Under the pieces are notes generated by a model, which saw nothing but the letters and a program-made list of their open reading frames with translations, was not told where the DNA came from and searched no databases. The translations under genes and the position numbers were made by a program. 41,346 nt of DNA, from NCBI RefSeq assembly GCF_014773395.1, contig NZ_JACXAF010000002.1, forward strand, positions 1-41,346, given 5' to 3'. The stretch's first letter is position 1. Every line of letters begins with the position of its first letter. The DNA comes from Neiella litorisoli (lineage in GTDB: Bacteria; Pseudomonadota; Gammaproteobacteria; Enterobacterales; Neiellaceae). Shown in pieces: positions 16,580 to 25,683 of the stretch.

Positions 16580-18538
16580 ATGTCGCGATTACGCATTGGT
16601 TTTATGACCAATGAAGTTATTGGTAGTTACCAGCGACTATTGTTTCAAGCAATGGTCGAGCAAGCTCAGATTGCAGGTGTTGACCTCATTTCCTATGAGG
16701 GACGCTGCATCGACAGCCCGCTATTCCGCGACAATCAGTATAACCTCATCTTCGACTTTATTGATCATCACAGCCTTGATGGCTTGGTGATTTCATCCGC
16801 TTCTGTCTTTAGCTTTATTGATTCCTTTGAAGTCAATCGATGGCTCGACCAACGCTTCGAGCTGCCTTTGGTCAGCATTGGCTGGCCGCTGCGTATGGCA
16901 TCCAATATTTTATTGGACGAGCAAGCAGGCTTCACCAAGCTGATTGAGCATCTTATCGAGCAGCACCATTGCCGCCATTTTGTCTTTGTTGGTGGTGTGG
17001 AGCAAAACCAAGAAGCTCAAGACCGCAAAATGGTGTTTGGGCAAGTCATGGCTAATCATCAGATTGACCACCAGACCATTTGGCTAACAGGCGATTTTAC
17101 CGCTCAGTCTGGGGTTGAAGCGATGGCTGAAGTCGCGGCGATGATCGCCCAAGGCCAACGTATTGATGCGGTGTCATTTGCCAATGATGAGATGGCGATA
17201 GCCGCGATTGATTATCTCAATCGGATGCATCCGGAGTTAGTTAATCAGCTAGTGATCAGTGGGTTTGATGATTGCCATTATGCCAGCATGATTGCGCCTT
17301 CGTTGACCACGGTCAGACAGCCTTTTGAAGATATTGCTGGACAAGCCATTGGCGACTTAATCGAGCGCATTAGTCAGAGCGGCAAAAAACAGAGCGGCAA
17401 AAACCAGCGCGGCAAACTACAGACATATCATTTTGGCACCGAGCCGATTTTTCGTCGCAGTTGTGGCTGCATCCCGCAGCATAGCGAGCGGCAGGCGCAG
17501 TTGCATCGGTTTGCTGGTTCAAATTACAAAATGCACGAAATGACTCAAAGCTACGATGTCGATGAGTTATTTGCTCAGTTAGCGACCGGTTTGCCGCATT
17601 TTGATGTGGTCAGTTGTTACGTGGCGCTCTATGAAGGCGGGCGCTTCCACCATACCGATAGCGGTCATGAGCGGATACCGCTGCAATCGCGATTGGTTTT
17701 TGCTTATCACCAACATCAGCATTGTCCGCTGCAAAGCGCGATAGTGTTTAATACCCGCGACATTTTGCCAGCGAGCTTTTTGGCGGTTGACCAGCCCTTA
17801 CCCCTGCTGGTTAAGCCGTTGATGTTCGACAACCAACACTTTGGCTTCATTGTGTTTGATGTCAGCGAAGGTTGGCTCGAAGACATGGAAGATATTCGCC
17901 GGCAAGTGGCACGAACACTTAATGCGGCCTTGTTATTTGAGGAAAAGTCAAAAGCGGTGCGGGAGGTCGAGCTGGCCAATGCGCGCTTACTGCAGCTCAA
18001 TACTGAGCTTGAAAAGGTCAATGAGTTATTGTCCAAGCGCTCGGTCACCGATGAATTGACCGGATTATATAACCGCCGGGGGTTCTTTGAATTGGTGCGG
18101 CAGTACGCCGTGACTGACCGGACACTGAAACGTTGTACCTTGTTTTATGCCGACATGAACGATCTGAAAATGGTCAATGACAAACTCGGCCATCATCAGG
18201 GCGACTATGCCATTCAGTTAGTCGCAAAAGCGCTGCAACTGACGTTTCGCAACGAGGACATTATTGGTCGCATTGGTGGCGATGAATTTGTCGTTTGTGC
18301 CAAACGTTGCGGCCCCAATGATATTGAGTCGCTAGTGCAGCGCTTTGAGCAGTCACTGGCACAATGTAACGAGCAATCGTCGCTACCGTGGGATGTGTCG
18401 TCTTGTATGGGATATCAGGTGTTTAATGGTGGCTCGGAACAAGAGTTAGAGCATGCGTTGGAGCAGGCCGATCGCATGCTGTATCGCAATAAAGCAGCTT
18501 ATAAACGGCGCAAAGGCCAGCCGAACGAGCCTAATTAG
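16580..18538 (+). CDS. Diguanylate cyclase with LacI-type ligand-binding sensor domain
   Basis: 652 residues. The N-terminal 290 residues look like a LacI/periplasmic-binding-protein sensor: RIGFMTNEVIGSYQ, DGLVISSAS, SFANDEMAIAAIDYL and VISGFDDCHYASMIAPSLTTV in the usual order. There is no signal peptide or helix-turn-helix, so the sensor is cytoplasmic. RRSCGC closes it, a GAF-like region follows (about 320-450), then a coiled coil and a GGDEF domain with the active motif GGDEF at 566-570 and an inhibitory RxxD site (RNED) five residues ahead. It should make cyclic di-GMP in response to a small ligand, perhaps a sugar. An 18-residue Ser/Lys/Gln/Gly-rich repeat (SGKKQSGKN type) sits near 270-285. 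Confidence 0.88.
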   Translation: MSRLRIGFMTNEVIGSYQRLLFQAMVEQAQIAGVDLISYEGRCIDSPLFRDNQYNLIFDFIDHHSLDGLVISSASVFSFIDSFEVNRWLDQRFELPLVSIGWPLRMASNILLDEQAGFTKLIEHLIEQHHCRHFVFVGGVEQNQEAQDRKMVFGQVMANHQIDHQTIWLTGDFTAQSGVEAMAEVAAMIAQGQRIDAVSFANDEMAIAAIDYLNRMHPELVNQLVISGFDDCHYASMIAPSLTTVRQPFEDIAGQAIGDLIERISQSGKKQSGKNQRGKLQTYHFGTEPIFRRSCGCIPQHSERQAQLHRFAGSNYKMHEMTQSYDVDELFAQLATGLPHFDVVSCYVALYEGGRFHHTDSGHERIPLQSRLVFAYHQHQHCPLQSAIVFNTRDILPASFLAVDQPLPLLVKPLMFDNQHFGFIVFDVSEGWLEDMEDIRRQVARTLNAALLFEEKSKAVREVELANARLLQLNTELEKVNELLSKRSVTDELTGLYNRRGFFELVRQYAVTDRTLKRCTLFYADMNDLKMVNDKLGHHQGDYAIQLVAKALQLTFRNEDIIGRIGGDEFVVCAKRCGPNDIESLVQRFEQSLAQCNEQSSLPWDVSSCMGYQVFNGGSEQELEHALEQADRMLYRNKAAYKRRKGQPNEPN

Positions 18539-18704
18539 CCTAACGTCAACGGACCTATTTCTTTCATTATTGCTTCCTCGGTTCGGTTTTAGCGTTCAAC
18601 CTTAGCTGGTGACTGATCGATTTGCTAGCGGTGACGTTATAGCAATGAGGCTGTGCAAATAATGAACGCATTGCTCGGCTCTAGCCAAATCACAGGAGAA
18701 ACCA

Positions 18705-18953
18705 ATGGACCTGTTTATCGAATCGATCGAAGGCGGCCGTTACTTAGTTGCAACTGGCAGCGCCGAGAATCGCAGCGTTGTTAAAGATCAACGTAACCAC
18801 GCCAAAACCTTTCACTCCATCAGTCAGATCAAAGAGCAATTTGCTGACCAAAGCATTGGCAAAGTGATGCTTAAACAATCAACGCCGTATGATGAAATGT
18901 GTGGCATGGCCAGCATGACGGGGCCTCTGGAGCTGGAAATCAATTGGCGCTGA
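18705..18953 (+). CDS. Small DUF6482-like protein
   Basis: 82 residues. The order SIEGGRYLV, a central SISQIKEQF and YDEMCG near the C terminus fits the DUF6482 group of small gammaproteobacterial proteins (recalled, not searched). Function is unknown; no signal peptide or membrane segment. AGGAG precedes the ATG by seven bases. It stands alone between the GGDEF gene and ygiQ; the 165 bases before it show no other feature. Confidence 0.72.
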   Translation: MDLFIESIEGGRYLVATGSAENRSVVKDQRNHAKTFHSISQIKEQFADQSIGKVMLKQSTPYDEMCGMASMTGPLELEINWR

Positions 18954-19061
18954 GTCGCAACTTGAGGCTAACAAGCTAATAAACCTGAGTAAAATACTAG
19001 GGATTAACCTTGTTGGACGATGCGTGTATAATTCGCGCTCCGAAAGCGAGGCGATTGATAC

Positions 19062-21353
19062 ATGCAGCATAAGATCACTGTTCCACCTATCTTTGAGCAC
19101 CCCAAGTATTGGGCTGAGTGCTACGGCACCGCGCCGTTTCTGCCGACCACAAGAGCAGAAATGGACGAGCTGGGCTGGGATAGCTGCGACATTATCATTG
19201 TCACCGGTGATGCTTATGTTGATCATCCCAGTTTCGGCATGGCGGTGGTTGGTCGTTTGCTCGAAGCGCAAGGGTTTCGAGTTGGTATCATCGATCAGCC
19301 GGATTGGCATAGCAAAGACGCTTTCATGGCGCTTGGCCAACCGAACCTGTTTTTCGGTATTACAGCCGGCAACATGGACTCGATGATCAACCGCTACACC
19401 GCCGATCGCAAGTTACGTCATGACGATGCCTACACCCCCAATAATGAAGGTGGCAAGCGCCCAGATCGCGCCGTGTTGGTTTATTCTCAGCGCTGTCGCG
19501 AAGCGTACAAAGAAACCCCAATTGTCCTTGGCGGCATTGAAGCCAGCTTGCGCCGCGTCGCTCATTATGACTATTGGTCGGATAAAGTTCGTCGTTCGGT
19601 GCTGTTTGACGCCAAAGGCGACATTCTGTTGTTTGGTAACGCTGAGCGGGCATTGGTCGAAGTGGCACACCGAATCGCAGCCGGTGAAGATGTCAAAACC
19701 CTAACCAATATCCGCGGTACGGCGGTGGTATTGCCCGAAGCGCCGGCAAACTACAAATTGATCGATTCAAGCCGGATCGAAAAGCCGGGCAAAGCCTTTG
19801 TCGCGCCGAACCCTTATGAATATCAAACCGACTGCGATAGCAAAACATCTGCGCAGAGTGAGCCGCAGGGAGTTGCGGCCCAGCCGATTGTGGTGCGACC
19901 ATCGCGTCACGATGCCGAGACCACGGCTGTGCGGCTGCCGCCTTTTGAAAAACTGCATAACGACCGCATTTTGTATGCCCATGCCAGTCGCGTGCTTCAT
20001 CTTGAAACCAACCCTTATTCAGGGCGTGCGCTGATCCAGCGTCATGGTGATCGCGAGTTGTGGGTCAATCAGGCACCAATCCCGTTGACGACCGAAGAAA
20101 TGGACCATGTCTTTGGACTGCCATTTGCGCGGGTGCCGCATCCTAAATATGGTAAGGCTAAGATCCCAGCCTACGACATGATTAAAACCTCGATTAACAT
20201 CATGCGTGGCTGTTTTGGCGGTTGCTCTTTTTGCTCCATTACTGAGCATGAAGGGCGCATTATTCAAAATCGCTCGAAAGAGTCGATTTTGAGTGAGATC
20301 GAAGATATTCGCGACAAAGTCCCAGGTTTTACTGGCGTCATTTCTGATTTAGGCGGCCCGACTGCCAACATGTATCGGCTCGGTTGCATGGATGAAAAAG
20401 CGGAAATCAACTGTCGCCGACCCTCCTGTGTGTTCCCTGACATTTGTAAAAAGCTCAATACCGACCACAAGCACACCATTGATTTGTACCGCGAAGCGCG
20501 CAAAGTCAAGGGCGTCAAAAAAGTCATGGTGGCCTCTGGGGTGCGCTATGACTTGGCCATTGAGTCGCCAGAATACGTCAAAGAGCTGGTCACTCATCAT
20601 GTTGGTGGTTATCTCAAAATTGCCCCTGAACACACTGAAAAGTCGCCGCTTGATTTGATGATGAAGCCGGGCATGGGAACTTATGACAAGTTCAAGGCCA
20701 TGTTTGAGAAGTACAGTGCCGAGGCGGGCAAAAAGCAGTATCTGATCCCGTATTTCATTTCTGCTCACCCGGGTACCACTGACGAAGACATGTTGAATCT
20801 GGCGTTATGGCTGAAGCAAAACGATTTCCAGTGCGATCAGGTGCAGAATTTCTATCCGTCGCCAATGTGTAATGCGACTTCCATGTACTATTCGGAAACG
20901 AATCCACTGAAACGGGTTAAGTACAAAAAGCGCGATGAGGTGGTGGTGCCAAAAGGCGACCGCCAACGTCGACTACACAAAGCCTTGTTGCGCTATCACG
21001 ATCCGGCGAACTGGAAGCTGATCCGCGAAGCGTTGGTGGCCATGGGTAAAAAGCGTTTGATTGGTGATAAGCCAAGCTGTTTGGTACCGGCGGACGATCG
21101 TAATGAACAAACACCCGCGCAGCGCCGTAAATCAGGGCGCCATGGTGCGAATCGATTTGCCACTAAACACAGCAGCAATCAGCCTCACCACAAGCAAGGT
21201 CAGCTCGGCCAGCGTTCGGCAAATCAGGGCAGTGACAATGAGAAGGGCAAGCGTAGCAAAGGCGGCAAGGCAGCTGGCGCGGGCGCCACTAAGACTACTC
21301 ATGGAAAATCGAAACGCCGTGGTCAGGGCAAGGGCAGAGCAAGTCCACGATAG
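19062..21353 (+). CDS. ygiQ: YgiQ family radical SAM protein
   Basis: 763 residues, normal for YgiQ/UPF0313. It has the N-terminal YgiQ domain ([28 protein letters not shown]) and a radical SAM core with CFGGCSFC (Cys near 382, 386, 389). Further family marks are [12 protein letters not shown] and LKIAPEHTE. The last about 90 residues are a low-complexity, strongly basic tail rich in Lys, Gly, Arg and Gln, which may bind RNA or be disordered. The reaction is not established. A GAGG lies upstream of the ATG. A terminator follows directly. Confidence 0.93.
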   Translation: MQHKITVPPIFEHPKYWAECYGTAPFLPTTRAEMDELGWDSCDIIIVTGDAYVDHPSFGMAVVGRLLEAQGFRVGIIDQPDWHSKDAFMALGQPNLFFGITAGNMDSMINRYTADRKLRHDDAYTPNNEGGKRPDRAVLVYSQRCREAYKETPIVLGGIEASLRRVAHYDYWSDKVRRSVLFDAKGDILLFGNAERALVEVAHRIAAGEDVKTLTNIRGTAVVLPEAPANYKLIDSSRIEKPGKAFVAPNPYEYQTDCDSKTSAQSEPQGVAAQPIVVRPSRHDAETTAVRLPPFEKLHNDRILYAHASRVLHLETNPYSGRALIQRHGDRELWVNQAPIPLTTEEMDHVFGLPFARVPHPKYGKAKIPAYDMIKTSINIMRGCFGGCSFCSITEHEGRIIQNRSKESILSEIEDIRDKVPGFTGVISDLGGPTANMYRLGCMDEKAEINCRRPSCVFPDICKKLNTDHKHTIDLYREARKVKGVKKVMVASGVRYDLAIESPEYVKELVTHHVGGYLKIAPEHTEKSPLDLMMKPGMGTYDKFKAMFEKYSAEAGKKQYLIPYFISAHPGTTDEDMLNLALWLKQNDFQCDQVQNFYPSPMCNATSMYYSETNPLKRVKYKKRDEVVVPKGDRQRRLHKALLRYHDPANWKLIREALVAMGKKRLIGDKPSCLVPADDRNEQTPAQRRKSGRHGANRFATKHSSNQPHHKQGQLGQRSANQGSDNEKGKRSKGGKAAGAGATKTTHGKSKRRGQGKGRASPR

Positions 21354-21370
21354 TTAAACGAGACTCGATT

Positions 21371-21405
21371 ACAAAGCTGCCAAATTTGGCAGCTTTGTTG
21401 TTTTT
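21371..21405. terminator. Bidirectional terminator between ygiQ and mipA/ompV-like gene
   Basis: ACAAAGCTGCCAAA and TTTGGCAGCTTTGT form a perfect 14-bp palindromic stem, followed on the plus strand by TGTTTTTGG. It serves convergent genes. Confidence 0.8.
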
Positions 21406-21437
21406 GGGGAGGGGGTTGGTTGTTCAACTGACGACGA

Positions 21438-22226
21438 TCACCAAAAGCGGTATGTCACTCCGGTAAAGAACGTTACTTCATTGTCGTCACTGACCATGGG
21501 GCTATCGCGCAGATCCGAATCCAGCATCTGCAATCTGGCGCCGGCGTTGATTTGCCAGTCTTGATTGAGCTGATAGCTGCTAATGAGCTCCACACCATAC
21601 TTGATCGAACTGCCCGGTTGATAAGCCGTGGCGCCGATGGTTCTCGCTTCCTCCTCGCTAACACCATAGTAATAATTGGCATAATCGCTATCCATCATTT
21701 TGACGAAACCGCGCGGCATGATCATCCAGTCATCATTGGCCTGAATCGGGTAACCATAGCTGATGCTAGCGACTGAGCCGTCACTATTATCCGAGACATC
21801 AACTGCGACTTTGGCGTCAATGACACCCCAGCTGCTGGCGTGACGGTAGCGGGTTCCGAGCATGGCGCTCATGTCGCGATCGTCAAAGGCACGTAATTTA
21901 CGGCTTTTCGAGGCATCAAACTCCTCGCCACTAGCGCCGATGAAGACACTCCAGCGTCTTTGTTGATCTTCGAGGAGCTTGTAGCCCAGCTCAAACCCTT
22001 TAAAGTAAATGTGAGCGTTGTTGTACTCAATCATCGGAATGACCGATTGGCGCTCATCGTATCCGAGATAAGCTTTGGCTGAATGGGCGACGCCAACGCC
22101 CACGCTCAATGAGCTTTGTGGTTGGGCGGCTTTGCTGGCTGGATCGGGAACGATCTCAATGCCAGCCAGTGCTGCGGTACTGATAAAAGGAGTGGCCAAA
22201 GCGGCAATGATGAGTTTGCGATGCAT
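21438..22226 (-). CDS. MipA/OmpV family outer membrane protein
   Basis: 262 residues with a signal peptide (cleavage after AALA near residue 21) and alternating beta-strand sequence ending in FFTGVTYRFW, whose aromatic C terminus suits outer-membrane insertion. SLSVGVGVAHSAKAYLGYDE and FELGYKLL fit MipA/OmpV proteins; members are scaffold-like or osmotically regulated porin-like proteins. AGGAAG lies ahead of the ATG at 22226. Two copies of the TetR-type operator shared with the RND pump lie 67 and 118 bases upstream, so it is probably co-regulated with the pump and may act in the outer membrane during efflux or its stress response. That last step is inference. Confidence 0.87.
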   Translation of the reverse strand: MHRKLIIAALATPFISTAALAGIEIVPDPASKAAQPQSSLSVGVGVAHSAKAYLGYDERQSVIPMIEYNNAHIYFKGFELGYKLLEDQQRRWSVFIGASGEEFDASKSRKLRAFDDRDMSAMLGTRYRHASSWGVIDAKVAVDVSDNSDGSVASISYGYPIQANDDWMIMPRGFVKMMDSDYANYYYGVSEEEARTIGATAYQPGSSIKYGVELISSYQLNQDWQINAGARLQMLDSDLRDSPMVSDDNEVTFFTGVTYRFW

Positions 22227-22292
22227 AATACTTCCTAGCTAATTTTTGTTTGAAAAAGGCGGAGCCTATTCAGAGTCAATGATTTAATTGAT

Positions 22293-22310
22293 GTACACTT
22301 TTGAGTTTAC
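22293..22310. promoter_or_regulatory. TetR-type operator, copy 1 (mipA/ompV-like gene)
   Basis: The minus strand reads GTAAACTCAAAAGTGTAC, matching the shared 18-bp near-palindrome GTAAACTTNNAAGTGTAC at all but one defined position. It lies 67 bases upstream of the mipA/ompV-like ATG. Confidence 0.68.
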
Positions 22311-22343
22311 TTTGGTGGTAATCATAGGGTGTTCTGGAATAAA

Positions 22344-22361
22344 GTAAACTTAAAAGTATAC
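22344..22361. promoter_or_regulatory. TetR-type operator, copy 2 (mipA/ompV-like gene)
   Basis: GTAAACTTAAAAGTATAC on the plus strand is the second copy in this 220-base gap, centred 51 bases from the first, close to five helical turns. It differs from the consensus at one position. Confidence 0.68.
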
Positions 22362-22446
22362 TTTTATTGTGTGGTTATACATCAACTGATTGATAAGCCA
22401 GTTATTTTATTTTTCAAAAAGTTGCAGAGAGAAGGGCCAACAACCG

Positions 22447-23652
22447 CTATCGTTTGGCAAAATATTTGGCATAAAGCTCAACGTGGCTAGTAAAAGAGAC
22501 TAAATCCATGCGATTGAGCTGGTGTAACAAATCCATAGAAAAGCCAAAGCTATTAAGCAAGATGAGGGTTTCATGGCCTTTCATGCGACCCGTACCATAA
22601 AGCTGCCGATAGAAAGCGTAGGCCCGCGCTTTTTCGAACAGGTTTGGCTGGCTGTTGCTGCGCTGTTTGTTGCTCTGGGTAATGAACTTCAGCGGATCGA
22701 AGTTAGTAAAACCAATCGCTTGAAACAGCAGTGGTTTGAGTCTCTCCTCTTGCTCAATTAAGTGCCGCAGGCGATCGCCGGGTAAGCTGTAGTGATTGAG
22801 AATTTGGTGACGAAACTCGGTGTTGGATTGGCCATCCAGTGCGTTCTGCTGCTGGTTAATCAGCTCTCTGATCTCAAAGCTGGCTAACGAGATCAGCACC
22901 CCGAGCGGCAAAATGCTAAGCCCTGCCAATAAATAGGTTTTCCACTTATCGATTTCATCATAGCCTTCTTGTAATGCCAGATAGACGATCGTGCCACCGA
23001 CGATGCGACCGTAATAACGCACTTTCGATAAGGTAAATTTAAGCGACGGGTGAATATGCTCATTGATCTGCTCGCCAATCATTTTGGCAATGCACCAGAT
23101 GAACAGCGGATAGCCCATTTCTTCGAGATGTTGTTCAAAACTGGCCGAGGAAGATAATCCCAACAAGGCTTGATGCAGCGGATTGTCGATGAATGCGCGG
23201 ACTTTTCGCGATAGCCATTCAACTTCCGCGACATGATTAATCAGATCGCGATTAAAATCCTTGGCGCAGCCGATGTCTCGGATCACCGGCAAAACATCGA
23301 CCATCTCGGGGCAGACCTGCAGCAAGTCATCCTGTTGTTGCAGCCGTGCGTTAATCCGTGAGGTGAGCATCCAGTCGAGCATTTTGCGATACTGAGGATC
23401 TGGGCACCAAGACTGAAAATTTTGCCGCCGCTCCGACTCACTCACTTCGACATCGAGGCGGACTCGAACCAACTCCTGTTGGTCATTGCCGTTGCTATCG
23501 GTTTCCGATGAGCCAACAAATGAATAAAACAACCGCTCATAATCGCCGCCAATAAGGTACAGGTAGAAGCGCCGCTCTAATTCGCTGAGCACGATCTGCT
23601 CCTGATAGCAGTCAGGAATAGCTGGCGTGGTGCCTGGTTGCGTCGGCTTCAT
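22447..23652 (-). CDS. Protein of unknown function, 401 residues (HDOD-like at most)
   Basis: The ATG at 23652 is chosen; a TTG at 23676 inside a palindrome is the alternative. The protein is helical, with an N-terminal part rich in Glu/Gln (EQIVLSELERRFYLYLIGGDYERLFYSF), a central segment (about 195-260) with IHPSLKFTLSKVRYYGRIVGG and a hydrophobic LLAGLSILPLGVLISLASF that could be buried or membrane-associated, and a C-terminal region with two NSFGF-like turns. The central part faintly recalls HDOD signalling proteins, but the defining residues cannot be confirmed. It sits between mipA and tetR but has its own upstream palindrome rather than the pump operator. Confidence 0.6.
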   Translation of the reverse strand: MKPTQPGTTPAIPDCYQEQIVLSELERRFYLYLIGGDYERLFYSFVGSSETDSNGNDQQELVRVRLDVEVSESERRQNFQSWCPDPQYRKMLDWMLTSRINARLQQQDDLLQVCPEMVDVLPVIRDIGCAKDFNRDLINHVAEVEWLSRKVRAFIDNPLHQALLGLSSSASFEQHLEEMGYPLFIWCIAKMIGEQINEHIHPSLKFTLSKVRYYGRIVGGTIVYLALQEGYDEIDKWKTYLLAGLSILPLGVLISLASFEIRELINQQQNALDGQSNTEFRHQILNHYSLPGDRLRHLIEQEERLKPLLFQAIGFTNFDPLKFITQSNKQRSNSQPNLFEKARAYAFYRQLYGTGRMKGHETLILLNSFGFSMDLLHQLNRMDLVSFTSHVELYAKYFAKR

Positions 23653-23674
23653 CGTCGGCGTTTTGTTCCGTAGC

Positions 23675-23696
23675 AACTAAAAGACGTCTTTTAGTT
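23675..23696. promoter_or_regulatory. Perfect 22-bp palindrome upstream of the 401-residue protein gene
   Basis: The left half AACTAAAAGAC is followed immediately by its exact reverse complement. It lies 23 bases before the ATG, where it would block a promoter or initiation if bound. The regulator is unknown. Confidence 0.55.
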
Positions 23697-23757
23697 ATAA
23701 GTCAGCACGATGATGTCTGCCTGATTTGTCATCCATTTGTTACGTTCGATTGGTTAT

Positions 23758-24366
23758 TTATTGCGTCGACTCACAGTTGCCGTAGCTGTTTAAGAAGGTA
23801 TCGACAACGACTTCGATTTTGCTGCCGAGCTCCGTCGCCGCCATCGGTTGTGCCAGTTGCAGAATTTGCGGCCATAAAAACAAGCCATTGAACAACGCCA
23901 TATAAATTTCTGCCGCATCATTGGCATCCACCGACTTGATGGCGCCAGCGGCAATTGCCTGCTGAAGCCATGGTGTTACCGCATGGGTGTGGTAAAGCCG
24001 TTCGGATAAAGCTTTGGCCATTTGTGGTTGGCGGAAAAATTCCATCACGACCATGCGAGCCAGAGCCATGCCGTGCGGCGCAAGCAACCGCTGCGCTTCT
24101 TGTTGGGTAATTGAGATTAACTGCTGACGCAGGTCAACTTTGGGCTCAAAGCGATAGTCGCGGAGGGCTTCAAGCTGTTGCTGTTCGATTGTCAGCACGG
24201 CTTCAAACAATAATTCTTTGCTTTCAAAGTGGCGATACAAGGTGCGCTTGGACACTTCCGCTTTATCACAAACCGTGTTCATGTTGGAGCCAGCAAAGCC
24301 ATTTTCAATAAATTCTTGTTTGGCAGCGTTCAGAATGGACTGACGCTTTTGTTCTGACCGATTCAT
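23758..24366 (-). CDS. TetR/AcrR family repressor of the RND pump
   Basis: 202 residues. The N-terminal helix-turn-helix is clear: RQSILNAAKQEFIENGFAG, then TVCDKAEVSKRTLYRHFESKE (about 10-52). The C-terminal part is helical and variable, as expected of a ligand pocket. It is divergent from the RND pump operon, with two copies of the shared operator in the gap (24429 and 24478), the standard arrangement for a self-regulated efflux repressor. Further operator copies at 22293, 22344 and 28868 suggest it also controls the mipA/ompV-like gene and a secreted protein. The inducer is unknown. Confidence 0.9.
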   Translation of the reverse strand: MNRSEQKRQSILNAAKQEFIENGFAGSNMNTVCDKAEVSKRTLYRHFESKELLFEAVLTIEQQQLEALRDYRFEPKVDLRQQLISITQQEAQRLLAPHGMALARMVVMEFFRQPQMAKALSERLYHTHAVTPWLQQAIAAGAIKSVDANDAAEIYMALFNGLFLWPQILQLAQPMAATELGSKIEVVVDTFLNSYGNCESTQ

Positions 24367-24428
24367 CTTGGTGTACTAACCTTTTTGCCTCTGTTCTCAC
24401 CCACCAGATTAGCAGCTTACAACTAAAA

Positions 24429-24446
24429 GTACACTTATAAGTTTAC
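24429..24446. promoter_or_regulatory. TetR-type operator, copy 3 (tetR side)
   Basis: The minus strand reads GTAAACTTATAAGTGTAC, a perfect match to the shared consensus. It lies 63 bases upstream of the tetR ATG, likely over its promoter. Confidence 0.75.
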
Positions 24447-24477
24447 TTGTTTCGGAATCGTGCTAACCTTGCTTTAA

Positions 24478-24495
24478 GTAAACTTGAGAGTGTAC
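24478..24495. promoter_or_regulatory. TetR-type operator, copy 4 (RND operon side)
   Basis: GTAAACTTGAGAGTGTAC on the plus strand matches with one change. It is centred 49 bases from copy 3 and 73 bases before the membrane fusion protein start. Confidence 0.75.
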
Positions 24496-24567
24496 TTTTG
24501 GTCTTGTCCTTTTCAACCGCCAGTCACTCATCACAGATTCATCTTTGTTGTGCAGTTGAGGCATATC

Positions 24568-25680
24568 GTGAAAAACAAATTGAGTAGGCATTTCAGTCAG
24601 AGCAGGCACTCCGCCTTAGTGATGGTCGCTGCGGTGTTAGCGTTCGGTTCGTTAGTGGCTTGTAGCCCTGCGCCAGAGCAGCCACAAGCCGCCGTTGTTC
24701 GGCCGGTGTTGACCGAAGTGGTCTCTGCCGCTGCGACCAATGGTCATAGTCTGACGGGCACTGTGCAGGCGGCGCAACGGGCTGATTTATCGTTTCGCAT
24801 TGCAGGTCGTTTAACTGCCATTCTGGTGCAAGAGGGCGATGTGGTCGAAGCAGGGCAATTGCTAGCGACACTTGAATCTAGCGATTTGCAGTTGGCCAAA
24901 AAGGCAGCTGAGCTTGAATATGAAAGCGCGCGAGCGGATCACCAGCGAGCCAGTGTGTTGTTTGAGCAGAATCAGGCCATTTCCAAGAGCGATATGGATC
25001 AGATCACCACGCGTCTGCAGTTGGCTGAAAATCGGCTAAATGAAGCCAATCAGCAACTCGCCCATACCCAATTGCTGGCGCCATTCGCCGGCGTCATTGG
25101 CCAGCGCATGGTTGATAACCATGTGCAGGTGCAAGCCAATGAAGTGATTTTAATGCTGCACGATGTCGACAATCTTGAGGTTGCGATTCAAGTGCCCGAT
25201 CACATCATGATGCTCGATAGCGACAGCGATCAAGCGGTTGCTCAGTTAACTGTGCTGCCTGATGAGCTGTTTCCATTGCGGGTCAAATCTTACACCACAC
25301 AGGCCGATCCAACGAGCCAAACCTATACCGTCACTTTGGCTTTTGAAGACGTCCGTGGTCACAGCATTTTGCCGGGCATGACTGCTCGGGTCTTTGCTCG
25401 CACGGATGCTGATACCGACGACAAGGTGCTCGATGTCGATGGCTTTATTTTCGTGCCGTTGACTGCCGTTCAGCCAGACAATCAAGGCCAGCAATATGTC
25501 TGGATCATCAATCAGGCCAATCGCACCGAGCAACGCTTTGTAGAAACCGGCAATTTGTTCGGCGATCGCATTGCCATTACCGCCAATCTAAAAGCGGGGG
25601 AGCGCATTGCCATTGCCGGTACTGCCAGTTTGCAAGCAGGCGTTGAAGTTCGACCGACCAGTCACCAGTCGCAGAGGTAA
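24568..25680 (+). CDS. RND efflux periplasmic membrane fusion lipoprotein
   Basis: 370 residues from the GTG at 24568 (GAGG seven bases upstream). The frame stays open to 24484, but that would place coding sequence over the operator. A lipoprotein signal ends in LVAC, so the protein is anchored by its Cys. The order is a beta-barrel strand, a lipoyl half (FRIAGRLTAILVQEGDVVEAGQ), an alpha-helical hairpin (about 110-170), the second lipoyl half (TQLLAPFAGVIGQRMVDNHV) and a barrel/MP domain. It links the inner-membrane pump to an outer channel. The RND gene begins four bases after its stop. Confidence 0.92.
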   Translation: MKNKLSRHFSQSRHSALVMVAAVLAFGSLVACSPAPEQPQAAVVRPVLTEVVSAAATNGHSLTGTVQAAQRADLSFRIAGRLTAILVQEGDVVEAGQLLATLESSDLQLAKKAAELEYESARADHQRASVLFEQNQAISKSDMDQITTRLQLAENRLNEANQQLAHTQLLAPFAGVIGQRMVDNHVQVQANEVILMLHDVDNLEVAIQVPDHIMMLDSDSDQAVAQLTVLPDELFPLRVKSYTTQADPTSQTYTVTLAFEDVRGHSILPGMTARVFARTDADTDDKVLDVDGFIFVPLTAVQPDNQGQQYVWIINQANRTEQRFVETGNLFGDRIAITANLKAGERIAIAGTASLQAGVEVRPTSHQSQR

Positions 25681-25683
25681 TCG

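Noticed and set aside
24484-24567. Longer membrane fusion protein from 24484
   Set aside because: It would code through the operator and spoil the lipoprotein signal; the GTG at 24568 has GAGG at the right distance.
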